A stretch of DNA of 12,195 bases, taken from the NCBI GenBank assembly GCA_945788155.1, contig CALZKX010000312.1:1-12195 (forward strand), given 5' to 3'. This document shows, piece after piece, positions 1 through 6,193 of this stretch. The translations under genes and the position numbers were made by a program. Each line of letters opens with the position of its first letter. The first letter of the stretch is position 1. This stretch comes from an uncultured Flavobacteriaceae bacterium (lineage in GTDB: Bacteria > Bacteroidota > Bacteroidia > Flavobacteriales > Flavobacteriaceae). Under the pieces are notes generated by a model, which ran no database searches, was not told the origin of the DNA, and saw nothing but the letters and a program-made list of their open reading frames with translations.

Positions 1-473
1 CTTATGTTGGAGAAAACGATGAGTTTGAACGCCAAATGCTAAGTGGAGAGCTTGAAGTAGAATTAATCCCACAAGGAACCTTGGCAGAACGCTGTAGAGC
101 TGCTCAAGCTGGATTTCCTGCTATTTATACACCAGCTGGATATGGCACAGAAGTAGCCGAAGGAAAAGAAACTAGAGAATTTGATGGAAAAATGTATGTT
201 TTGGAGCATGCTTTTAAAGCCGATTTTGCTTTTGTAAAGGCTTGGAAAGGTGACGAAGCAGGAAACTTAATTTTTAAGGGAACTGCAAGAAATTTTAATC
301 CAAATATGTGTGGTGCAGCTAAAATAACAGTAGCCGAAGTTGAGGAATTGGTACCAGTTGGAACATTAGACCCAAATCAAATACATATTCCTGGGATTTT
401 TGTAAAGCGAATTTTTCAAGGGGAGAAATATGAAAAACGAATAGAACAACTAACAGTAAGACAAAGAAATTAA
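1..473 (+). CDS. scoA: 3-oxoacid CoA-transferase subunit A, C-terminal part (5' end outside window)
   Basis: This is the alpha subunit of succinyl-CoA:3-ketoacid CoA-transferase, which moves CoA between succinyl-CoA and acetoacetate in the cytoplasm, together with the B subunit encoded next. The frame is open from base 3 and upstream of any in-window ATG: it begins YVGENDEFERQ, which is family sequence just before the conserved SGELEVEL and PQGTLAER stretches, so the ATG at 36 is internal and the gene starts before the window. Other family marks are the YTPAGYGTEVAEGKE segment, the FAFVKAWKGDEAGN segment and TARNFNPNMCGAA. The catalytic glutamate lies in the partner subunit, as usual for the split bacterial enzyme. 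The stop is TAA at 471-473, 55 bases before scoB, so the two are very likely cotranscribed. The match is clear; the exact acyl substrate cannot be told from sequence. Confidence 0.95.
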   Translation, partial: YVGENDEFERQMLSGELEVELIPQGTLAERCRAAQAGFPAIYTPAGYGTEVAEGKETREFDGKMYVLEHAFKADFAFVKAWKGDEAGNLIFKGTARNFNPNMCGAAKITVAEVEELVPVGTLDPNQIHIPGIFVKRIFQGEKYEKRIEQLTVRQRN

Positions 474-528
474 TTTGAATGTCTATTTGAGCACAGCCAA
501 AACCTATTTGTAAAAAAGAATTATTAAA

Positions 529-1182
529 ATGTTAGATAAAAACGGAATAGCAAAACGAATTGCAAAGGAAGTACAGGATGGTTACTATGTAAACTTAGGA
601 ATTGGGATTCCAACCTTAGTAGCTAATTATGTTAGAGATGATATTGAAGTTGAATTTCAAAGCGAGAATGGTGTTTTGGGAATGGGACCTTTCCCTTTTG
701 AAGGCGAAGAAGATGCCGACATCATCAATGCAGGTAAGCAAACCATTACAACCTTACCTGGTGCCAGTTTTTTTGATTCGGCCACTAGTTTTGCAATGAT
801 TAGAGGACAACACGTTGACCTAACCATATTGGGTGCCATGGAGGTTTCAGAAGATGGCGATATTGCCAATTGGAAAATTCCCGGAAAAATGGTAAAAGGC
901 ATGGGAGGCGCTATGGATTTGGTGGCAAGCGCCGAAAACATTATTGTTGCTATGATGCATACAAATAAGCGAGGCGAATCCAAACTACTTAAAAAATGCT
1001 CTTTGCCACTAACAGGTGTGGCATGTGTAAAAAAAATAGTCACGAATTTAGCGGTAATTGAGGTTACTAACCGAGGCTTTAAATTACTGGAAAGAGCACC
1101 TGGGGTTTCTGTAGAAGACATAAAAAACGCCACCGAAGGAACTTTAATTATTGATGGAGATATTCCTGAAATGAGTATTTAA
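529..1182 (+). CDS. scoB: 3-oxoacid CoA-transferase subunit B
   Basis: This is the 217-residue beta subunit of the succinyl-CoA:3-ketoacid CoA-transferase, the usual length for the split form. It carries the catalytic Glu46 in the S-E-N-G motif (residues 45-48), which forms the glutamyl-CoA thioester intermediate in this family. The N-terminal VNLGIGIPTLVANY, the LPGASFFDSATSFAMIRG region and the GAMEVSEDGDIANWKIPGK region are typical. The start at 529 is favoured by the family N-terminus and by the TTAAAATG context that recurs in this window. It follows scoA by 55 bases on the same strand and forms a two-gene unit. With scoA it would let the cell use or make acetoacetyl-CoA. No terminator is seen directly after it; the two-way hairpin near 1500 is the first candidate. 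Confidence 0.96.
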   Translation: MLDKNGIAKRIAKEVQDGYYVNLGIGIPTLVANYVRDDIEVEFQSENGVLGMGPFPFEGEEDADIINAGKQTITTLPGASFFDSATSFAMIRGQHVDLTILGAMEVSEDGDIANWKIPGKMVKGMGGAMDLVASAENIIVAMMHTNKRGESKLLKKCSLPLTGVACVKKIVTNLAVIEVTNRGFKLLERAPGVSVEDIKNATEGTLIIDGDIPEMSI

Positions 1183-1389
1183 TGCGCAAAAAACCTATTC
1201 CTGAAATAAAATAAAATTAGTTATCTCAAAAATAAAAACCTTTGATTATAAACAGACAGTTTGTAGATTTTTTAGATGATGAATGTTAAAATATTGTGCA
1301 TTTCATCGATTTATTGTGTATTTAAACTGATAATTAAAATATTTGTTTCATATTAGCAGTCCCCAAACAAAGCAATAAAAATAACAGAT

Positions 1390-1442
1390 TTGCCCAAAAT
1401 CTACCATGAATTTAACTTATGAATGTTGCCCCAAATCTACCA
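1390..1442. repeat. Degenerate direct repeat, two 17-base units
   Basis: The units TTGCCCAAAATCTACCA (1390-1406) and TTGCCCCAAATCTACCA (1426-1442) differ at one base and start 36 bases apart. An ATGAAT word occurs between them twice as well. There is no coding frame here. It could be a remnant of a larger repeat, a binding site pair, or chance duplication. Only the repeat itself is directly seen. Confidence 0.55.
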
Positions 1443-1490
1443 GAACCTACTTATAGATTTAAAACAATTTTTACAAGCATTCAAAACACA

Positions 1491-1515
1491 AAAAGACTCC
1501 TTAGGAGTCTTTTGC
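1491..1515. terminator. Two-way intrinsic terminator between scoB and the minus-strand operon
   Basis: A perfect 10-base stem, AAAAGACTCC (1491-1500) with GGAGTCTTTT (1504-1513), closes a 3-base TTA loop. Read on the plus strand it ends in a T4 run; read on the minus strand the T run is five long. It can therefore end transcription from both the scoAB side and the operon that stops at 1673. Confidence 0.85.
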
Positions 1516-1672
1516 GTTTAATAAAAAAACTGTTCATGCTGTAGGGCAAATATGGTTCGTTAATTACTTTGGATACAATGGAGTTATTAGCAAATGAAAT
1601 CTAAAGACTTTTAACAGTATGGAGTTGTTTATCAACCATGCTCAAGAGTACAGAATATATAACTCAGCAATT

Positions 1673-2386
1673 TTATATATGAATTATTTCATCCTCGGTC
1701 AATAAATCATCACCACGTAAACGCAATAATATTTGTGCAACTGCAATAGTATCTTTTTCGCAATAGACAATGATGCGGTCTATTTCCTTGTCTTCATAAT
1801 ACACTCGGTAAACCTCACTGCCATCAATGTCGTCTTTTGGGGAAGGAATACCCAATACATTGGTTAATAACTTCAACGAGGTGTAGGTTTTGTAATCACC
1901 AAATTTCCATAATTCTAAAGTATCCAAATGAGGGACTTCCCATGGTTTTTTTCCAAACAGATTGAGTTTGTAAGGCAGCTCAATATTATTAATAATCATA
2001 CGCCTTGCTATGAATGGAAAATCAAATTCTTTACCGTTATGAGCACATAATAAATGCTTGGATTGACTAAAATGTGAGATTAACAAATTCTTAAAATCTT
2101 TTAGAATTTTAACTTCACCACCATAAAAAGAGGTGACCCTAAAGTTTCTAATGTCGCCTTGTTTCGAAAAATAACCGACAGAAATGCATACAATTTTACC
2201 AAATTCTGCCCAAATTCCTGCGCGTTCATAAAATTCTTCTGCAGTATAATCGTCTTTTCGTTGGTACTGAGATTTGTGCTCCCAAAGCGCTTGTTTTGTT
2301 TCGTCTAGACCTGAGAAATGTTGTGTTTCAGGAACGGTTTCAATATCGAGAAATAAGATATTTTCTAAATTGAGCTTACTAATCAT
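1673..2386 (-). CDS. PolB-like 3'-5' exonuclease (RNase H fold)
   Basis: A 237-residue protein of the DnaQ-like 3'-5' exonuclease superfamily, most like the predicted exonuclease family related to the proofreading domain of DNA polymerase B (I believe the DNA_pol_B_exo2 group). The metal-binding motifs are all present: Exo I as Asp14-x-Glu16 in FLDIETVPE, Exo II as Asn117-x-x-x-Phe-Asp122 in AHNGKEFDFP, and Exo III as Tyr208-x-x-x-Asp212 in YCEKD. This predicts a two-metal exonuclease acting on DNA or RNA ends in the cytoplasm; the natural substrate is unknown. It has no polymerase domain, so it stands alone. It is the last gene of the minus-strand operon, 33 bases after the ogt-like gene, suggesting a shared role in DNA maintenance. 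The start gives a natural N-terminus 13 residues before the first catalytic Asp. Confidence 0.88.
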   Translation of the reverse strand: MISKLNLENILFLDIETVPETQHFSGLDETKQALWEHKSQYQRKDDYTAEEFYERAGIWAEFGKIVCISVGYFSKQGDIRNFRVTSFYGGEVKILKDFKNLLISHFSQSKHLLCAHNGKEFDFPFIARRMIINNIELPYKLNLFGKKPWEVPHLDTLELWKFGDYKTYTSLKLLTNVLGIPSPKDDIDGSEVYRVYYEDKEIDRIIVYCEKDTIAVAQILLRLRGDDLLTEDEIIHI

Positions 2387-2419
2387 GTTGTAACTATTTG
2401 ATTAGAATAAAGATAGGAA

Positions 2420-2893
2420 TTAAAATAGAGATTGTTGCTTATAAGGGCTTTCATGTTCTAAAAGCCACTGTTTTCGACTTAGCCCTCCTGCATAACCAGT
2501 TAAACTGCCATCACTTCCAATAACGCGATGACAAGGCACAATAATCCAAAGCGGATTTTTACCATTGGCACTAGCTACTGCTCTAATAGCTTTAACATCT
2601 CCAAGCTCTTTTGATAATTCTAAATATGAAGTGGTTTTGCCATAAGGGATGGTTAGCAGTTTATTCCAAACACGTTTTTGAAATTCGGTGCCGTGAGCAT
2701 TTAATTTTAAGCTAAATTGAGTACGTTCGCCTTTAAAATATTCATCTATTTGACGAGCAGCATCTTCAAGAGTTTCAGGAATGATTTTGGAAACTTCAGC
2801 TTCGTTATTAAGAATTGTTAATGATGAAATTCCAGCACCATCCCCTTCTAATTTAGCAAAGCCTAAAGGTGTATTTATTATACAAGACGTCAT
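2420..2893 (-). CDS. ogt: Methylated-DNA--[protein]-cysteine S-methyltransferase (Ogt type)
   Basis: This 157-residue suicide repair protein takes alkyl groups from O6-alkylguanine (and O4-alkylthymine) in DNA onto its own cysteine. The acceptor is Cys121 in the I-V-P-C-H-R-V motif. The helix-turn-helix segment runs through roughly residues 84-112 and includes the arginine finger (RAVASANGKNP, Arg104) and Asn110. The N-terminal domain (about 1-65) is short and poorly conserved, as in other Ogt proteins without an Ada half. The last five residues, QQSLF, match the bacterial sliding-clamp-binding pattern Q-x-S-L-F; see findings. The start codon overlaps the stop of the upstream CNNM gene by one base (TAATG), so translation is likely coupled. 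It is the fifth gene of the operon, followed 33 bases later by a 3'-5' exonuclease. Confidence 0.94.
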   Translation of the reverse strand: MTSCIINTPLGFAKLEGDGAGISSLTILNNEAEVSKIIPETLEDAARQIDEYFKGERTQFSLKLNAHGTEFQKRVWNKLLTIPYGKTTSYLELSKELGDVKAIRAVASANGKNPLWIIVPCHRVIGSDGSLTGYAGGLSRKQWLLEHESPYKQQSLF

Positions 2894-4011
2894 TAATCTT
2901 CGGGTTTTTCGTCGATTAACCCTAAACGTTTTGCTCTAGTTTCCCAGCTTTTTCTTGCCATTAGTTGTAGATCTGCAACATTATCACTTTCGTCCATAAT
3001 TTCTAAACCTAAAAGTGTTTCGATAACATCTTCCATGGTTACTAAACCACTTACTGAGCCATATTCATCAACCACTAATGCCATGTGATTTTTACTTTCT
3101 ACCAATTCTTCAAATAAGATTGGAATAGGCATACTTCTATTAACAATGATGATTTTTCGTTTCACATCGGATAGTTTTTTTTGTCCGTTTCCGAAGGCCA
3201 TTTCCTTAAATACGTCGTCTTTTAAGACTAATCCAGTAATATTATCAGGAGTATCAGTAAACACAGGAATTCTAGAAAACCTAATATTATGATTTTCGTT
3301 AAAAAAGGCCTCAATGGTCATCGTTTCTATTTCTGCTTTCATAACGGTTCGAGGCGTCATGACATCTTTTGCATGGATATCTTTAAAATTTAATAGGTTT
3401 TTAATGACTTTACTTTCCGATTCTTGAAAAACCCCTTCTTCATGAGCCATATCAGTCATGGCATGAAAATCTTCACGACTCAATACACTTCCATGATGTC
3501 CTTTGCCTCCTATGAGCTTTGTTGTTAGTTGTAACAGCCATAAAACCCCAGTCCATTTTAAAGGAAAAATAAGAATTTTTAGAGCACTAGTTGTAAAATG
3601 AGCCAATTGTTTCCAGTAGGTTGCGCCAATAGTTTTTGGAATAATTTCTGATGCAACTAATATAATAATGGTCATGATGGTTGAAACCACACCAACCATG
3701 ACGTCTTCTGTAAAATTAAGACCAAATATTTTCCGTGTTGTTGTTCCGTAAATTTCAGCATAAGCAACTTTGGCTTGCACGCCAACCATAATAGCACCAA
3801 CAGTATGCGCAATGGTATTAAGGGTTAAAATAGCAATAAGTGGTTTGTCAACATCTTTTTTTAATAGTTCAAGATTCTTTGCGTAGGGCTTGCTTTCTTG
3901 CTTTTTTATATTGATAAATGTTGGTGTAACACTTAACAAAACGGCTTCAAGAATCGAGCACAAAAAAGAAAAGAAAATGGAGATTATCGCATAAAAAATA
4001 AGTAAACTCAT
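2893..4011 (-). CDS. CNNM/CBS-domain membrane protein (hemolysin/CorC-like), short form
   Basis: A 372-residue inner-membrane protein of the CNNM (DUF21) plus CBS-pair family, whose members are linked to magnesium or other divalent cation transport. Membrane segments are visible near residues 3-25, 57-79, 104-122 and 143-163, and the family signature S-E-I-I-P-K-T is at 121-127. The acidic linker LSREDFHAMTDMAHEEG leads into two CBS repeats: one starting near D-V-M-T-P-R (216-221), the second ending in LVVDEYGSVSGLVTMEDVIETLLG. It ends about 25 residues after the second CBS repeat, so it lacks the C-terminal CorC/HlyC domain found in longer relatives. The family name hemolysin is historical. 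It lies 25 bases after the serine hydrolase gene and overlaps ogt by one base. The ion carried cannot be told from sequence. Confidence 0.9.
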   Translation of the reverse strand: MSLLIFYAIISIFFSFLCSILEAVLLSVTPTFINIKKQESKPYAKNLELLKKDVDKPLIAILTLNTIAHTVGAIMVGVQAKVAYAEIYGTTTRKIFGLNFTEDVMVGVVSTIMTIIILVASEIIPKTIGATYWKQLAHFTTSALKILIFPLKWTGVLWLLQLTTKLIGGKGHHGSVLSREDFHAMTDMAHEEGVFQESESKVIKNLLNFKDIHAKDVMTPRTVMKAEIETMTIEAFFNENHNIRFSRIPVFTDTPDNITGLVLKDDVFKEMAFGNGQKKLSDVKRKIIIVNRSMPIPILFEELVESKNHMALVVDEYGSVSGLVTMEDVIETLLGLEIMDESDNVADLQLMARKSWETRAKRLGLIDEKPED

Positions 4012-4036
4012 AGTGTGCCTTTATGGTTCAAAAGTA

Positions 4037-5344
4037 CTAATTATTTGTCAGTTTCTCTTCAGATTTTGGGCTTGTATAAAACACCTGCTGTAATTTAGGC
4101 CTTACATTCAAGTTATAAATATTGCTATGCGTTCTACTTGGATACACGCGATTGGATAAAAAGATAAAAACCAATTCATGTTCTGGGTCTGCCCAAACAA
4201 AAGTTCCAGTAAATCCAGAATGCCCAAAACTCTGTGGACTTACCTGTGGTGCAGGATAGGCTTCAGTTATACTCAAAGTGTCATTACCAATAATTGGCTT
4301 GTCGAACCCTAAGCCTCTTCTGTTGTTGTTTTCTGGATATTGAATTCTTATAAACTCTTCAACCGTTGAGGTTTTAAAATATTGCTTTCCATTATATGTA
4401 CCTTTTTGAAGCAACATTTGCATATAAATAACCATATCCTTAGCTGTGGAAAATAATCCAGCATTTCCTGAAACACCTCCTAAAAGTGCTGCATTTTCGT
4501 CGTGTACATAGCCTTTTAACAAGCTTTTTCTAAAAAGCGTGTCAAGCTCGGTTGGAACAATGTTGTTTTCAAAATCTTTGGTAAGTGGGTTGTAACCAAG
4601 CACTTGGGTGTATAGGGGTTTGTAAAAGCTTTTGTTGAGGTAGTCTCTATAATTTTGACCTGTAATGTTTTCTATGAGCGTTGGATATATTAATGATGCT
4701 AAGCCAGAATACAGATAGGTTTTTTCATCACTTACTTTTGAACGTTTAATTTTTCTGAACACTTTTTTGTTGAATCTATTTTTTACATATAGTTTGTTAG
4801 ATACTTTGTTTGAATAACGTGTTTTTGATTCTCTTTTTATAAACCGGTTTTTAGGTTTCCCATTTTTTAAAACATCATTTAAAAAAACGATATAAGGAGT
4901 CACTCCTGCTTGATGTGACAAGAGCTCGCGAAGCGTTATGCCTTTTTTGTCCTTACGCTTTTTCCAAGAAGGCCAATAGGAACTAAATGGCACATCTAAA
5001 TTAATTTTTCCTTCTTCGTATAATTTCATAAGCGCTGGAAGCGGACCAGTAATTTTGGTTACCGATGCCAGGTCGTAAACATCGTCAAGGTTTACTTTTT
5101 GAATACTGTCATAAGTATGAAAACCATAGGCTTTATGAAAAATGATTTTGCCTTGTTTTGCTACTAATAATTGTGCACCTGGAAATGCTTTTTTGGTAAT
5201 GGCATCGTTTATAATAGAATCGACATTTGATTCTATATAAATAGCATTTAAACCAACAGATTCTGGTGTACCATAAACTAATTGCGCTGAAACTTGATTT
5301 ACAACTACAAGAAAAACAAAGAGTAGGATTGCTTTTTTACACAT
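4037..5344 (-). CDS. Secreted serine hydrolase, beta-lactamase/transpeptidase-like (class C fold)
   Basis: A penicillin-binding-protein-like serine hydrolase predicted to act in the periplasm. I place the start at 5344, giving 435 residues, because this Met opens a clean signal peptide (MCKKAILLFVFLVVVNQVSA, then Q) and sits in a TTTAAAATG context like other starts here; the frame is also open up to 5440. The nucleophile motif S-x-x-K is Ser94-Val-Thr-Lys97, followed by the typical LYEEGKINLD and LRELLSHQAG. The second motif is Tyr212-Ser-Gly214, where Y-x-N is usual; the third is His375-Ser-Gly377 in GHSGFTGT, in place of K-T-G. Residues about 160-208 form a strongly basic stretch before the YSG motif. 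The substrate is unknown: cell-wall peptides, esters or beta-lactams are possible, and resistance should not be assumed. It follows the EI24 gene and precedes the CNNM gene by 25 bases. Confidence 0.86.
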   Translation of the reverse strand: MCKKAILLFVFLVVVNQVSAQLVYGTPESVGLNAIYIESNVDSIINDAITKKAFPGAQLLVAKQGKIIFHKAYGFHTYDSIQKVNLDDVYDLASVTKITGPLPALMKLYEEGKINLDVPFSSYWPSWKKRKDKKGITLRELLSHQAGVTPYIVFLNDVLKNGKPKNRFIKRESKTRYSNKVSNKLYVKNRFNKKVFRKIKRSKVSDEKTYLYSGLASLIYPTLIENITGQNYRDYLNKSFYKPLYTQVLGYNPLTKDFENNIVPTELDTLFRKSLLKGYVHDENAALLGGVSGNAGLFSTAKDMVIYMQMLLQKGTYNGKQYFKTSTVEEFIRIQYPENNNRRGLGFDKPIIGNDTLSITEAYPAPQVSPQSFGHSGFTGTFVWADPEHELVFIFLSNRVYPSRTHSNIYNLNVRPKLQQVFYTSPKSEEKLTNN

Positions 5345-5440
5345 TTTAAACCATAGATTTGCTACAATAAAATCGCAAAGTTTCCAGGAATCATTTCTTT
5401 TGATAGGGTTAATTTTAAATGCACCAATTCTACTAATCAT
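5345..5440 (-). pseudogene. Likely 5' remnant of a GNAT acetyltransferase gene, in frame with the serine hydrolase
   Basis: An ATG at 5440 overlaps the EI24 stop by 8 bases (ATGATTAG), a spacing typical of a real, coupled start. It opens a 32-codon stretch that runs in frame into the serine hydrolase. Its middle part, residues 8-28 (FKINPIKRND then SWKLCDFIVAN), reads like the first strand and helix of a RimJ/RimL-type GNAT N-acetyltransferase (I-x-P-I-x-x-x-D-x-x-x-L-x-x-F-x-x-x-N) and not like an export signal. The rest of such a gene is missing. I infer that a deletion removed most of a GNAT gene and joined its start to the hydrolase. It may instead be a plain leader or an N-terminal extension that would bury the signal peptide. 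Confidence 0.45.
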
Positions 5441-6182
5441 CGTGTTTGGCTTTTAACAACTTAACTGTTTCTTTAGAAGCTGCAGTTACCGATAAAGGCA
5501 ATACAAGAACAACACCAACAACAGGAATTAATAAAAACAGCATGAACACCATGCCATTACCAATTGCAATGCCTCTATTTTTTCTAACAAAAGCGACACT
5601 TTCCTTGTACATATAATGCCGTTCCAGTGTATAATCCATATTGCCAAAACCAGCATAATAAGCTTGAACAAATAACAATAATAACGACGTAAACCAACCT
5701 ATAACAGGAATTAGGCTAACAAGCAGAATAATTATTGTCAACCAAAGCTCCATAAACAAATTACGAGCATTAATTTTAATACCTCGCCAAAGCTGTGCTT
5801 GAAACGACGTGTTACGATGCTGAAGCTTTGAATCTTCGCCCAATAAATAGGTTTCAATTTTTTCGGATACAGGGCTCATAAAAGGAGCAGATAAAGCCAT
5901 AATAATGTGTTTGTACAACACTAATCCTAAAACAATTATGAGCAATCCACCAAATATTTCGCTAATGGTTGTAAACGTTTCTTTTCCCCATTCCCAAACC
6001 CAAATTGTGGATATGAATTGCCCAATATTATCTGAAAACCCATAAGAGGCAACACCAATGGCGATTGCAGTAATAACACTTATAAGCATTGGAATAGCAA
6101 AATAGTTCCAAAGCTTTAGCTTAGAGATTAACTCAAAAGATCCAGCATAAGCCTTTATTCCGCTAAAAATATGTTCAAACAT
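5433..6182 (-). CDS. EI24/CysZ-like integral membrane protein
   Basis: A 249-residue membrane protein of the EI24 domain family, the group that includes bacterial CysZ (sulfate uptake). It shows hydrophobic segments near 27-48, 76-95, 145-178 (long enough for a re-entrant or double pass) and 205-232. The family-like stretch LSAPFMSPVSEKIETYLLG follows the second segment, and QAYYAGFGNMDYTLERHYM lies in the polar loop before the last one. It starts 11 bases after the HemC-HemD fusion and ends overlapping the ATG at 5440 by 8 bases, so it is clearly inside the operon. Sulfate transport is not established for the flavobacterial members; in this family of bacteria I recall the gene beside heme genes, but the tie is unproven. 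The membrane topology is clear, the function uncertain. Confidence 0.82.
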   Translation of the reverse strand: MFEHIFSGIKAYAGSFELISKLKLWNYFAIPMLISVITAIAIGVASYGFSDNIGQFISTIWVWEWGKETFTTISEIFGGLLIIVLGLVLYKHIIMALSAPFMSPVSEKIETYLLGEDSKLQHRNTSFQAQLWRGIKINARNLFMELWLTIIILLVSLIPVIGWFTSLLLLFVQAYYAGFGNMDYTLERHYMYKESVAFVRKNRGIAIGNGMVFMLFLLIPVVGVVLVLPLSVTAASKETVKLLKAKHDD

Positions 6183-6193
6183 GGTGCTAGGTT

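Larger units (their letters stand above)
1183..1672. other. 490-base intergenic region between converging genes
   Basis: This AT-rich spacer separates scoB from the end of the minus-strand operon. I find no convincing gene in any frame. It holds a degenerate direct repeat (1390-1406 and 1426-1442), a second loose pair around 1296-1325 (ATTGTGCATTT and ATTGTGTATTT) and a strong hairpin terminator (1491-1513). The part from 1514 to 1672 shows only weak echoes, such as ATGGAGTT twice near 1578 and 1619, and nothing I can name. Confidence 0.6.

Noticed and set aside
657..1133. Open frame on the minus strand opposite scoB
   Set aside because: It is antisense to a clear, conserved gene and its translation resembles no protein family; it reflects codon use in scoB.
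1514..1672. Possible small gene or gene remnant between the terminator and the exonuclease
   Set aside because: Short stop-rich frames on both strands and no recognisable protein sequence; only weak ATGGAGTT echoes.
5421..5437. 17-base near-identity (one mismatch) with 7719-7735, both encoding R-I-G-A
   Set aside because: Similarity stops at the edges of the match and the following residues differ, so chance or shared codons explain it better than a hemC duplication.
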